Of a stretch of DNA of 45,585 nt, positions 33,077 to 41,536 are shown piece after piece. Every line of letters begins with the position of its first letter. Position 1 is the stretch's first letter. The stretch covers positions 1 through 45,585 of the forward strand of contig JANWVY010000016.1 of NCBI GenBank assembly GCA_025056455.1, given 5' to 3'. Source of the DNA: Bryobacteraceae bacterium. Lineage in GTDB: Bacteria; Acidobacteriota; Terriglobia; Bryobacterales; Bryobacteraceae. The notes under the pieces are model-generated. The model had not been told where the DNA came from, ran no database searches, and saw only the letters and a list, made by a program, of their open reading frames with translations. The translations under genes and the position numbers were made by a program.

Positions 33077-34768
33077 TTGCGCTTTTTCTTCAGTTTCGTT
33101 TTCTTGACCGTGTTCATGAGCGGCCGCGCTCAACAGCCAGAGGCCGCGGCCAGCGTCACGCTTTCCCCCAGTACGGTCCGCCGCATCGAAGCGATCTTCG
33201 CCCCGTGGAACTCCTCAGAATCCGGTGGCTGCGCCGTGAGCGTGCGCACAGCAAGCGGTCCAGCCTGGCAGCGCGGTTTTGGAATGGCGAACCTGGAGCA
33301 TGGCATACCAATCACCCCGCAGACGATGTTCTATTTGGGCTCAACTTCGAAACTATTCACCGCCATGACGGTCTTGCGGCTGGTGGAGCAGGGACAGCTC
33401 CGCTTGGAAGACTCCGTCCGTCGGTGGTTACCCCAACTTCCGGCCTATCTGCAGCCGGTCACCATTCGCCACCTCTTGGAGCACACCAGCGGCATCCGGG
33501 ACTATCTCACGCTGTGGAACCTCACCGCACCCGAAGATGACGCTGCCTTAAGCGACGCCGCTGTCTCTGCACTTCTGAGCCGGCAAAAGGCGTTAAATTT
33601 CGCCCCCGGGTCGGAATTCCTCTACAGCAACTCCGGCTATTTTCTGCTCAGCCAGATCGTGCGACCTGTAGCCTTTCGTCACCTGGCGGACCTCGCCGAG
33701 CAAACCGTTTTCAAGCCGCTTGGGATGCAAATGGCCCGTTATTATCCAGATCGCTTCGCGCTGCTCCCCAAACGCGCTACGGGCTACGCCCGGGTTACTG
33801 GCGCCTCGGACTGGATTGCTGGGCCGGTCCGAATTCAAACAGCGACGCTTGACGTCACCGGTGATGGCGGCGTGTTCACGAATCTGGAGGACTTTGACAA
33901 GTGGGACCAAGCGCTGCGGAGTCCTCCGCTCGCATTTGCAAAAGTCTTCTCTGAGATGACGACCCCTGTCCAGTTGCCCTCCGGCCACCAGGCGGAGTAC
34001 GGCAAAGGCTTGATGCTGCGGCGGGTCAACGGCTGGAATACAATCAGCCACGCCGGCGGATTGCGAGGCTATCGCAGCGAGATTCTTCATGTGCCCTCCG
34101 AGAAGGTGACCGTGATCTGCCTATGCAACACAGCGGAGGCGGATGCGGGAGCGCTAGCCCGCCGAGTTATGGAACAGATCCTTCCGCCACGAAAGCCCGC
34201 CCAACCCACAAGGCTTTCCCTGGCGGAGTTGAAACGTAAGGTAGGGGTCTTCCAAGACAAACTGACTGGAGATCTGCTCCAAGTGATGATCCAAAACGAT
34301 ACCCTACTTGCCGACTTCAACGGTTATCGCATGGCGCTGGTCGCGGAAACGCCCATGCGATTTCAAGCCGCTAGTGGACCCCTTCGCTTCGAAGTCGAGT
34401 TCAAGCAGAACGGTGACCACGATCTGCCTTACTTTGTGCGCAATGAGTCGGAATCGCACCGGGTCGCAGCCTTTGAACCGGTGCAACTGCTCAGCGCTCC
34501 TCCGGAAAATTTAAGTTCGTACGAGGGCCGTTTCTTTAGCCACGAGGCCGAGGCTGAGCTCGAGGTCAGAATGCGGGAGGGGAGCCTCGAGCTCTTCCAG
34601 CGCCAGCGCCGGTTGGGCCGCATGCAGCCGACCACCAAAGACCGGTTTCATCTCGGAGCGCTGAATGTGGAATATGAGCGCGATGCGTCCCAATCCATCG
34701 TGGGCCTGCGATTAAACACAGGGCGGGTGCGACGGCTATTTTTCGCCAAGCTGCAACCGGATCACTAA
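33077..34768 (+). CDS. Class C beta-lactamase/D,D-peptidase-like secreted serine hydrolase
   Basis: A 563-residue exported enzyme. [19 protein letters not shown] is the signal peptide. The serine hydrolase domain (residues about 25-370) has STSK ([13 protein letters not shown]), the YxN motif (YSNSGYFLL) and HAG ([13 protein letters not shown]), all three active-site elements of the AmpC/EstB/Pab87 family. The last 170 residues are a separate beta-rich, lipocalin-like domain as in many esterase-type members. Start is TTG 33077, the only start that preserves the signal peptide; MSG at residue 14 would cut it in half. TATACT at 33013-33018 might be a -10. Its stop overlaps that of the convergent quinoprotein gene by 4 nt. 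Confidence 0.88.
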   Translation: MRFFFSFVFLTVFMSGRAQQPEAAASVTLSPSTVRRIEAIFAPWNSSESGGCAVSVRTASGPAWQRGFGMANLEHGIPITPQTMFYLGSTSKLFTAMTVLRLVEQGQLRLEDSVRRWLPQLPAYLQPVTIRHLLEHTSGIRDYLTLWNLTAPEDDAALSDAAVSALLSRQKALNFAPGSEFLYSNSGYFLLSQIVRPVAFRHLADLAEQTVFKPLGMQMARYYPDRFALLPKRATGYARVTGASDWIAGPVRIQTATLDVTGDGGVFTNLEDFDKWDQALRSPPLAFAKVFSEMTTPVQLPSGHQAEYGKGLMLRRVNGWNTISHAGGLRGYRSEILHVPSEKVTVICLCNTAEADAGALARRVMEQILPPRKPAQPTRLSLAELKRKVGVFQDKLTGDLLQVMIQNDTLLADFNGYRMALVAETPMRFQAASGPLRFEVEFKQNGDHDLPYFVRNESESHRVAAFEPVQLLSAPPENLSSYEGRFFSHEAEAELEVRMREGSLELFQRQRRLGRMQPTTKDRFHLGALNVEYERDASQSIVGLRLNTGRVRRLFFAKLQPDH

Positions 34769-36867
34769 GGCAGCGAGAAGGCGACGTAGGAACCTCCACT
34801 GGGCGCGCCCGACTTGCCTCCGCCAGCTGCGATCACCACATACTGCTTACCCCGGATTTCGTACATCGCTGGCGTGGCATTTCCGGAAGCCGGCAAGGTC
34901 GTCTCCCAGAGCAGTTTGCCAGTAAGTTTGTCAAAGGCGCGGAATTTTTTATCGTGGTTTGTTGCGCCAATGAAAAACAGGCCGCCTGCTGTCACAATTC
35001 CTCCACCATAGTTTTCGGTGCCCGTATTGGTCATCCCTTTGGCGGCGAGCTCTGGGAATTCGCCGAACGGCCGGCGCCAGACAAACTCGCCAGTATTCAA
35101 GTTAATCGCCGTGAGCATTCCCCAAGGCGGCTGGACAGCGGGATACCCATCAGGATCGAGGAACTTGTTATAGCCATCGAAGGAGTACTTGAGCGGTTGC
35201 GACGGATCAGAAGACTGCAGCCGGGCCCCTACGTCTTCACCCGTCAACACATATTTGCTAACCGCCTCCACGGCAGATTCGCCGAGCGAGGAAAAACCCG
35301 GCATCCGGCCTACGCCTTGCGAGACGATCTCCTTGACCTGCGCCAGCGTATAGCGCTCTTTTAAGCCGGTCAGCGCCGGGAAATTTGGGGGACTGCCCTT
35401 AAAATCCTCGAGATGGCAAGAAGCACAGCGCTGGTTATAGAGCCTCCGGCCGCTCACCCCGCCGCGCGAAAAGATAGCCGGAACCAGTCGTAAAATCCAG
35501 GGCATTTCATTCGAGTTCACATACAAAAAGCCGGTTTCCGGATCGAAGGCTGCGCCACCCCACTCGGCCCCGCCGTCGAAACCAGGGAAGATGATCGTTC
35601 CCTCTAAACTCGGGGGTTCGAACTGATCCCCACTGCGTAGTTTTTGGAATCGTTCCATCACGATGCGATGAGCCTCAGGCGTGCGCCGGGTCACCATGTC
35701 GGCGGTGAAACGCTGTCTTGAAAACGGGGGAGGCGCCAAGGGAAGCACTTGGGTAGGCGCCAGTCGCTCCCCATCCACCGGCGAGGGTGGAACTTGGCGC
35801 GTTTCGAGCGGGAATAGGGATTCCCCAGTTTCGCGATTGAAGACAAACACATGCCCTGATTTGGTAATCTGCGCGACTGCGTCCACCCATTTTCCGCGGT
35901 GACGGACGGTAACCAAAGCGGGCGCAGCTGGGAAGTCCCGGTCCCAAACATCGTGTTTCACAGCTTGAAAGTGCCAGACCCGTTGCCCAGTCTCGGCCTT
36001 GAGACAGAGCAAAGTGTTCGCAAAGAGATTGTCTCCGTGGCGGTCCGCACCGTAGAAATCAAAGGCGGCCGAACCCGTGGGAGCATACAGCAGGCCGCGT
36101 TTCCGGTCCACCACCATGCCGGCCCAGTTGTTGGCGCCTCCCGTATGCTTCCAAGCATCTCGGGGCCAAGTTTCGTAGCCGAACTCCCCCGGGCGCGGGA
36201 TGGTATGAAAAGTCCAGCGAATTTTTCCCGTGCGCACGTCGTAGGCGCGGATATCCCCTGGAGCCGCAGGGAGAGTTTCACTGACGAGGGTAGGCATGAT
36301 CAGTAAATCCTTGTAGACCACGCCGGGCGTAGTTGAACCGACCGTCAGCGACTCTGGCGGACGCCCAAGCCCTTCCCGCAGATCTACGATGCCCCCCTGG
36401 CCGAAATTGGGGTCGAGACGTCCGGTTTTGGCGTCGATGGAGTACAGCTGATAGCCTGCGGCGGAGAAGATCCTCGCCACTTTCCCGTCAGTCCAATAGG
36501 CAACTCCCCGGTTGCGCCGGCCTCGACGGTTGACAGGCAGCGGAGGTTCAAACGCCCACTTCAGCTCCCCAGTGGATGCATCGAGCGCAATGACGCGCAG
36601 TTTGGGAGTGGTTGCGTACAGTAACCCACCCACAACAATCGGATTGCATTGCATCTCCGAGCCGGGGAAGGCATCTCCCGTGTCAAAGGTCCAGGCGACC
36701 TTTAGTTGCGAGACATTGCCGCGATGAATCTGCTTGAGGCTTGAATAATGAATGTTTTCCGGCCCACCACCAAACATTTCCCAACCTCGATAGGAGGACG
36801 GCGCAATTGACCTGTGCTGTGCCACAACTGGCGCACACAGCAAAAAAACCGCTGCCCAAACGCGCAT
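34765..36867 (-). CDS. PQQ-dependent dehydrogenase-like quinoprotein with internal cytochrome c domain
   Basis: A 700-residue periplasmic protein with signal peptide [17 protein letters not shown]. The eight-bladed quinoprotein propeller is visible in repeated blade ends ([50 protein letters not shown]) and [19 protein letters not shown], the typical PQQ-glucose/alcohol dehydrogenase segment. A c-type domain is inserted between blades: haem motif CASCH at 481-485 and a likely axial Met522 (GRMPGFSS). The propeller then resumes at about 565. The C-terminus ([12 protein letters not shown]) is standard. It should oxidise a sugar or alcohol and pass electrons through its own haem, possibly to the divergent small cytochrome c. 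PQQ biosynthesis genes are not in the window. Confidence 0.9.
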   Translation of the reverse strand: MRVWAAVFLLCAPVVAQHRSIAPSSYRGWEMFGGGPENIHYSSLKQIHRGNVSQLKVAWTFDTGDAFPGSEMQCNPIVVGGLLYATTPKLRVIALDASTGELKWAFEPPLPVNRRGRRNRGVAYWTDGKVARIFSAAGYQLYSIDAKTGRLDPNFGQGGIVDLREGLGRPPESLTVGSTTPGVVYKDLLIMPTLVSETLPAAPGDIRAYDVRTGKIRWTFHTIPRPGEFGYETWPRDAWKHTGGANNWAGMVVDRKRGLLYAPTGSAAFDFYGADRHGDNLFANTLLCLKAETGQRVWHFQAVKHDVWDRDFPAAPALVTVRHRGKWVDAVAQITKSGHVFVFNRETGESLFPLETRQVPPSPVDGERLAPTQVLPLAPPPFSRQRFTADMVTRRTPEAHRIVMERFQKLRSGDQFEPPSLEGTIIFPGFDGGAEWGGAAFDPETGFLYVNSNEMPWILRLVPAIFSRGGVSGRRLYNQRCASCHLEDFKGSPPNFPALTGLKERYTLAQVKEIVSQGVGRMPGFSSLGESAVEAVSKYVLTGEDVGARLQSSDPSQPLKYSFDGYNKFLDPDGYPAVQPPWGMLTAINLNTGEFVWRRPFGEFPELAAKGMTNTGTENYGGGIVTAGGLFFIGATNHDKKFRAFDKLTGKLLWETTLPASGNATPAMYEIRGKQYVVIAAGGGKSGAPSGGSYVAFSLP

Positions 36868-36876
36868 GCCGCTTTC

Positions 36877-36882
36877 ATTTTA
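36877..36882 (-). promoter_or_regulatory. -10 box TAAAAT of the quinoprotein gene
   Basis: TAAAAT on the minus strand ends 9 nt before the ATG at 36867, giving a leader of only a few nucleotides. It nearly abuts the sigma54-like promoter facing the other way. Confidence 0.4.
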
Positions 36883-36884
36883 GC

Positions 36885-36900
36885 TGGCAGTGTGATTGCT
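36885..36900 (+). promoter_or_regulatory. Sigma54-type (-24/-12) promoter of the small cytochrome c gene
   Basis: TGGCAG, five bases, then TTGCT: the invariant GG (36886-36887) and GC (36898-36899) are separated by exactly 10 nt. The expected transcription start near 36911 leaves room for GGGAG (36914-36918) before ATG 36925. The only deviation in the -24 element is G for C at its last position. Confidence 0.5.
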
Positions 36901-36924
36901 CAGTGTTTTGGCAGGGAGATGGCT

Positions 36925-37329
36925 ATGATGCGTGCTTTTGCTCTCATGATCGTGCTCGCTCTCCTGGCGCTCGCTCAAAAACCAGAAATCAAACAAGTTG
37001 CGCCAAAACCCACAAACCCCGCTGCGGGCGCGGAAATGTTCCGCGAATATTGCGCCGCCTGTCACGGAGTAGACGGCAAAGGCGGCGGCCCGGCAGCCCC
37101 TGCCATGAAGAAGCCAGTGCCTGATCTCACGCTTCTGTCTAAGAATAACGGTGGTAAATTCCCCGAAACCCGGGTGTACAACTCGATCCAAGGCGACATG
37201 GTCGCCTCGCATGGCTCGAAGGATATGCCGATCTGGGGTAATGTCTTGCGTGGCGTTAGCCGAGACGAAGCCACGGTAAAAATGCGCTTGACCAATCTCA
37301 CCAACTACATCAAATCCATCCAACGGTAG
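36925..37329 (+). CDS. Small secreted cytochrome c
   Basis: A 134-residue class I cytochrome c. MMRAFALMIVLALLALAQ is a signal peptide. Haem attachment is CAACH (Cys43, Cys46, His47) in MFREYCAACHGVDGKGGGPAAPAM, and the axial Met is probably that in SKDMPIWGNVL. The fold end (LTNYIKSIQR) is typical. GGGAG at 36914-36918 favours ATG 36925 or 36928 over the ATG at 36919; the frame opens further upstream but that part would hide the signal peptide. It is divergent from the quinoprotein dehydrogenase over a 57-nt region and is a likely electron acceptor for it. The promoter looks sigma54-dependent. Confidence 0.88.
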   Translation: MMRAFALMIVLALLALAQKPEIKQVAPKPTNPAAGAEMFREYCAACHGVDGKGGGPAAPAMKKPVPDLTLLSKNNGGKFPETRVYNSIQGDMVASHGSKDMPIWGNVLRGVSRDEATVKMRLTNLTNYIKSIQR

Positions 37330-37446
37330 GCAACGAACGGCTTGGCGATGTTTCGCGCCGCCGAGCCGCGTAGCCCTGTTGCGAGCCTAGCCAGCCGCCG
37401 GCAAACCGGGCCCGCGGCTGTGCCTTCATCCGCTGGCCAGTTGAGA

Positions 37447-37452
37447 CATAAT
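37447..37452 (+). promoter_or_regulatory. -10 box CATAAT of the cyclase-family gene
   Basis: CATAAT is followed by CATGGGC (7 nt) and ATG 37460. An alternative in-frame ATG lies at 37454. The same hexamer-to-ATG distance is seen at four other genes in the window. Confidence 0.4.
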
Positions 37453-37459
37453 CATGGGC

Positions 37460-38470
37460 ATGCGCAAACTCACCCTCATGCTTTTGGCAGTTCCGCTTGC
37501 CACGGTAATGAACCTTGCAGCGCAAACACCTCAAGGATGGCAAAAAGGCAAGGGCTACGGCTGGGTCTATGGCAGCAAAGATGAAGTGGGAGCGCTCAAT
37601 GCGATCGCCAAACCCGAATGGGTCCTCAAGGCCTTGCAATTGGTGAAAACTGGGCGCGTTTATGACCTGGGTGTCCCAGTCGATAAGCGTTCTTACCGCT
37701 GGCCGGGACACGCCCCCACGGAAATTATGTCCTACCGCAGTCCGGATGGGGTCAAACGCCAGAAGGACATCCCAGCGTTTGCCAGCAACGCCAAAAAGAT
37801 GGCGTTTCACAGCTGCGCGTTGTACACTTCCGACAACATTGGAACTCAAATCGATGGCCTCGGACACATCACCTCCGGTGACGACAACCATTGGTATAAC
37901 GGCTATAAAGAAGCGGATTACGGCGGCGACTTTGGCCTGTTGAAAATGGATGCCGATCGAATCCCGCCGGTGATTGCAAGAGCGGTGCTCATTGACGTAG
38001 CCGGGTTTAAAAAGCTCGATGCGCTCCCCGCCAACTATGCGATTAGCGTCCGAGATCTCGAGGGCGCGCTCAAAGCTCAGGGCGTCGATGTGGAGCCGGG
38101 CGACGTCGTTTTGATCCGCACAGGCACCCTGCGCTACTGGGGGGAAGCCGGGGCTGATCACGCCAAGATCGCCCAACACGACTCGGCCGGGATCTCTCTG
38201 GCGGCAGCCCGCTGGCTGGTGGAGCAAAAGGGAGCTGTGATGATCGGCTCCGACACCAGCGGTCTTGAGGTTGGCGTAGACCCCGAAGTGCGAATTCCGA
38301 ACGCAGTGCACGAATACCTGCTTGTCCAGCAGGGGGTGCACATTGGCGAATTCCATAACCTTGAGGCTCTCGCCCGAGATCGCGTCTACCGCTTCGTCTA
38401 CGTCGCCCTTACCAACCGCTTTAAGGGAACAACGGCGGGCTTCGCACTTCGCCCCATCGCTATCCAATGA
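37460..38470 (+). CDS. Secreted cyclase-family protein (kynurenine formamidase-like fold)
   Basis: A 336-residue member of the metal-dependent cyclase family (PF04199-type). MRKLTLMLLAVPLATVMNLAAQ is a signal peptide. The core has RVYDLGVPVDKRSYRWPGH and a motif region TSDNIGTQIDGLGHITSGDDNHWYNG. Classical members carry HxGTHxDxxxH; here the first His is Asn and the second is Gln, while the Asp and the last His remain. This variant occurs in a branch of the family, so activity is not excluded, but the metal site must differ. GDVVLIRTGTLRYW and IGSDTSGLEVG are further family segments. Start 37460 rather than 37454 is favoured by the -10 spacing. Substrate unknown. Confidence 0.85.
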   Translation: MRKLTLMLLAVPLATVMNLAAQTPQGWQKGKGYGWVYGSKDEVGALNAIAKPEWVLKALQLVKTGRVYDLGVPVDKRSYRWPGHAPTEIMSYRSPDGVKRQKDIPAFASNAKKMAFHSCALYTSDNIGTQIDGLGHITSGDDNHWYNGYKEADYGGDFGLLKMDADRIPPVIARAVLIDVAGFKKLDALPANYAISVRDLEGALKAQGVDVEPGDVVLIRTGTLRYWGEAGADHAKIAQHDSAGISLAAARWLVEQKGAVMIGSDTSGLEVGVDPEVRIPNAVHEYLLVQQGVHIGEFHNLEALARDRVYRFVYVALTNRFKGTTAGFALRPIAIQ

Positions 38471-38537
38471 AGCGGGCTCAAATCCCGCGTGGATGGGTCT
38501 TGCTGGGTCTTGGGGTGAGCAAACGCAAGTGCTCAAT

Positions 38538-39671
38538 CTACGGGCTTGCGAACGGCTGGGGCAACCATTCGTCGCTGAAGGTCTCGGCTTCGTCGATGGT
38601 TGCCTGGCCTACCTTGTCAAGCAAGAGGCTGAGCAACTGGCGTACCCGGGCCGGGCCGTCTCGGGGCATGCGCCCAGACGGTTCAAACATGGGCAAAGCA
38701 GAGCGAACCGTTTCGATGTAGAGAGTCAAGTCCTCCCCGCGAAAAGTCTCTGGCATAGCCCGGGCGATTTCTTCTGGGGAATGGTTTTGCATCCACTGGA
38801 GAGTGCGGAGCAGAGCGCGCGCAACCGCCCGCGCGATCGGGCCGTTCTCTTTAAGCCAGTTCTGGTGGGAGTAAAGGACGGCCGCGGGATAGTAGCTAGA
38901 GCCGTAGACGGCCCTCGCTCCTTGCTCCGTTCGCGTGTCGGCGAGGATGCGGAGGGGGCCCTTGCGGCGGGCCAAAATCGAAATGGCAGGCTCCGCCAGA
39001 ACGGCCGCATCAACCTTGCCGAATTGCATGGCGGCGATTGCCGACGCCCCCATTCCAATTCCAGTCTCGGCGAGCTGGGCCGCATCCATCCCCACCTGGT
39101 GGAGCAGGTAACGCAGAAAGAAACTGGTTGAGGACCCAGGGGCAGAAACTCCCACCACTGCCCCGGATAAATCTTCCACACGGTGAATTTGTCGCGCGGT
39201 GGCCGGCGAGACCACCAAGGCCAACCCAGGAAACCGCTGCATCAGCAGAAACGCCGTCAGCTTCTTGCCTTCCGCACGCATCTGGATCACGTGGTCGAAG
39301 TAGCCGCAAACCACGTCAACGCTTCCGCTCAGGAGCGCTTCGAGCGCCTTCGCGCCTCCCGCCAAATCGGTGATCTGGACGTCGAGGCCCTCTTGTTGGT
39401 AATAGCCAAGCTGCTGCGCTAGGGTGAGGGGCAAATACACGAGTTGCGTCTGCCCGCCAACGGCGATACGCAGGGAAGTATGGCGCGGCTGGCTAGAGTT
39501 GTGCCGGCAACCACCAACCAACACGAGTCCGAGAAGAAGCGGCAAAAAACCAGTGCGACGACAGCCCAGGCAAAAGCGCTTGGATCGACTTCCGCAGGTT
39601 GTTTCTTGGTAGACGGAGTTTACCGTGGGTCGCAGCCTCCTCTCACCCCTTTCACTTGGCCGGCTTCGCAT
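38538..39671 (-). CDS. Substrate-binding lipoprotein, NitT/TauT (SsuA/ThiY-like) family
   Basis: A periplasmic binding protein of an ABC importer. The lipobox is VGGC after FLPLLLGLVLV; mature domain begins LRIAVGGQTQLVYLPLTLAQQLGYYQQEGLDVQITDLAGGAKALEALLSG (read in pieces), the hallmark of NMT1/SsuA-type proteins, with AVVGVSAPGSSTSFFLRYLL and QFGKVDAAVLAEPAIS further on. Ligands in this family include sulfonates, taurine and thiamine precursors. The start is uncertain: ATG 39671 gives an unusually long, Arg-rich 46-residue stretch before the hydrophobic core; TTG 39698 would be longer, and no closer start codon is visible. No ATPase or permease gene is adjacent, so it is an orphan here. Confidence 0.82.
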   Translation of the reverse strand: MRSRPSERGERRLRPTVNSVYQETTCGSRSKRFCLGCRRTGFLPLLLGLVLVGGCRHNSSQPRHTSLRIAVGGQTQLVYLPLTLAQQLGYYQQEGLDVQITDLAGGAKALEALLSGSVDVVCGYFDHVIQMRAEGKKLTAFLLMQRFPGLALVVSPATARQIHRVEDLSGAVVGVSAPGSSTSFFLRYLLHQVGMDAAQLAETGIGMGASAIAAMQFGKVDAAVLAEPAISILARRKGPLRILADTRTEQGARAVYGSSYYPAAVLYSHQNWLKENGPIARAVARALLRTLQWMQNHSPEEIARAMPETFRGEDLTLYIETVRSALPMFEPSGRMPRDGPARVRQLLSLLLDKVGQATIDEAETFSDEWLPQPFASP

Positions 39672-39778
39672 CCCGGGAAACCAGATGCAGGCCGCCAACC
39701 AGCGCTCGATCGGATCGAATCATGGATCCAGATCGGCCGAACCCTCCAGCTTACAACCACTCCGTGGGCGGGCCGTAC

Positions 39779-40906
39779 TCAAGCCGGTTTTAAACCTGAA
39801 ATCGGCGCCTGGGGCTCGTAGGGACAGAACGGATCCGAGGCGAGGGGGTTCCCCGTGGCCGCGTAGGCTCGCGCCCGGGAGCCCCCGCACAGAATGTGAT
39901 ATTCACAAACGCCGCACCGGCCCTCAAAATTGCGGGGATCGTGCAACTGACGGAACAACGGAGAGTCACGGTATACGCGAACCAAATGATCGGTGCGAAT
40001 GTTTCCTGCCGAGAGGGGCAGAAAGCCTGCCGGGCAAATCTCACCCGTGTTGGAGACAAACACAATGCCGTGACCATCGCGAATCCCAAACCCGCGCGTC
40101 GCGCCACTACGCTTCATTTCCTCGGCATCCGCTCCAGAGGCGCGTTTCATCTCCAGCGCGACGCGACGGTAGGACGGCGCTTCGGTCGTGGCCACAACAA
40201 AAGGCGCTTGGAGGGCTGTCTGATAGATCCAGCGCATCAGCCTCTCGCCTTGTTCCGGGGTAAGTGGTTGTAACACTTTCCCCCGGCCTACCGAAATCAA
40301 AAAGAATAAGCTCCAGCGTCCTACACCGAGAGGCTTGAGGAGTTCGTAGATTGCCGGCACGTCGCCGGCCGTTTCCGCTGCGACGAGCGTATTCACCTGG
40401 ACCGGGAGGTCCAACTCTTGAGCCCAACGCAAAGCCTGAAGGGTTCGGTCAAATGTGCCAGCCACTCCACGAATCGCGTCGTGACGTTCTGCGGTCGAAC
40501 CATCCAAGCTGAGTCCCAACCCTTCAATGCCATGTTCCTTGAGACGCCGCAGCACGTCACGGGTCAGAGCGGGAGTGGCGGCCGGGGTGATCGAAACGCC
40601 AATGCCAAGACAACGGGCTTCCTCGAGAAGTTCCCACAAATCCTTTCGCGCTAAGGGATCTCCCCCGGTGAGAACCAGATGGGGCATGGGATCGCCAAAC
40701 TGCGGAATCTGACGCAGTAACGCCCTTCCCTCTTCCGTGGTCAATTCCAGGGGATGAGGTTCAGGCATCGCCTCTGCACGGCAGTGACGGCAAGCTAAGG
40801 CGCATGCCTGGGTCATCTCCCAATAGATGTTCAGAGGAGTTTGCGAATAGTCCCGCGCCGCATGGCGCCGAAAATCTCCCCGGCTCTTTTCCTGCATTTC
40901 CTGCAT
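39779..40906 (-). CDS. Radical SAM/SPASM protein (TIGR04053-like)
   Basis: A 375-residue radical-SAM enzyme. The cluster motif is CALACRHC (Cys35, Cys39, Cys42), followed by LVLTGGDPLARKDL. The C-terminal part has CPAGFLPLSAGN and the set CGVCEYHILCGGSRARAYAATGNPLASDPFC (in short: Cys-x2-Cys-x5-Cys and a final Cys), a SPASM-type auxiliary cluster. The overall pattern resembles TIGR04053, related to PqqE and the haem-synthesis enzymes AhbC/AhbD, but the reaction is not known. The ATG at 40906 is followed by a second ATG after 9 nt; GAGGGAAA lies about 10 nt upstream. The binding-protein gene follows on the same strand 107 nt downstream. Confidence 0.85.
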   Translation of the reverse strand: MQEMQEKSRGDFRRHAARDYSQTPLNIYWEMTQACALACRHCRAEAMPEPHPLELTTEEGRALLRQIPQFGDPMPHLVLTGGDPLARKDLWELLEEARCLGIGVSITPAATPALTRDVLRRLKEHGIEGLGLSLDGSTAERHDAIRGVAGTFDRTLQALRWAQELDLPVQVNTLVAAETAGDVPAIYELLKPLGVGRWSLFFLISVGRGKVLQPLTPEQGERLMRWIYQTALQAPFVVATTEAPSYRRVALEMKRASGADAEEMKRSGATRGFGIRDGHGIVFVSNTGEICPAGFLPLSAGNIRTDHLVRVYRDSPLFRQLHDPRNFEGRCGVCEYHILCGGSRARAYAATGNPLASDPFCPYEPQAPISGLKPA

Positions 40907-41070
40907 GGTCCTGGATTTCCCTCTAGGCGTTTCAACCCGGACGCCTGATTGATTCTCAGCATACGAGGTACCAAATTTTAAGACCAGATGACAAAACTTC
41001 AGTTGAGGGCTTGGACATGGGAAGCTCCCTCCGGACTAGGATTGTCCGAAGCTCCCTGGCCAGAGGCCCA

Positions 41071-41478
41071 TTAAATCGCATAGGCTCGGAGAGCGGCGGC
41101 CAGGTGTTCAGGCACGGGCGAGGAACGCTGGGTGTCTTTGTCCACACAAACAATGGTCACTTTGCCCTTCGCCGCAGGACGATCCATGACAGACGCAACG
41201 AAAGCCAGCGTGAAGGAAGAGGCTCCAACCCGAGCCACACTGACTTCGATTTCCACTTCGTCGTCGAATCGCACGGGAGCGGAAAAATCGCACTCCACAT
41301 GCACGCGCGGGAAGCCGAGATCGCGATAAGGATCCGCCGAAAAAGACACGCCAAGAGCGCGCAGAAATTCCTGCTCAGCAGCCTCAAAATAGCGAAACAT
41401 CGCCGTATAGTGGATTCGCCCTGAGGCGTCTGTATCAACAAAGCGCACCCGCGTGCGCCAGCGATAGGTCTTTTGCAC
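41071..41478 (-). CDS. Acyl-CoA thioesterase, YbgC/4HBT hot-dog fold
   Basis: A 135-residue cytosolic thioesterase. The start RVRFVDTDASGRIHYTAMFRYFEAAEQEFL carries the conserved Asp (DTDASG) and Tyr/Phe pattern of 4-hydroxybenzoyl-CoA thioesterase-like proteins. The remainder has the expected beta strands (VEIEVSVARVGASSFTLAFV). The start is GTG 41478 with weak GAGAAA upstream. It lies 58 nt after the stop of the sigma54 activator gene on the same strand and may be its co-transcribed neighbour. Substrate chain length is not predictable. Confidence 0.88.
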   Translation of the reverse strand: MQKTYRWRTRVRFVDTDASGRIHYTAMFRYFEAAEQEFLRALGVSFSADPYRDLGFPRVHVECDFSAPVRFDDEVEIEVSVARVGASSFTLAFVASVMDRPAAKGKVTIVCVDKDTQRSSPVPEHLAAALRAYAI

Positions 41479-41536
41479 TCGAATTTCTCGTCAACTCGCC
41501 TGGCGCAAGAAAAAACCTCGAAGACTCGCGACAGGC

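Noticed and set aside
38472-38488. Small hairpin GCGGG-N7-CCCGC after the cyclase gene as a terminator
   Set aside because: The stem has five base pairs and is not followed by a T-run.
41021-41057. Direct repeat GAAGCTCCCT, 27 bp apart, between the radical-SAM and thioesterase genes
   Set aside because: Two 10-bp copies only, no link to a feature; likely chance.
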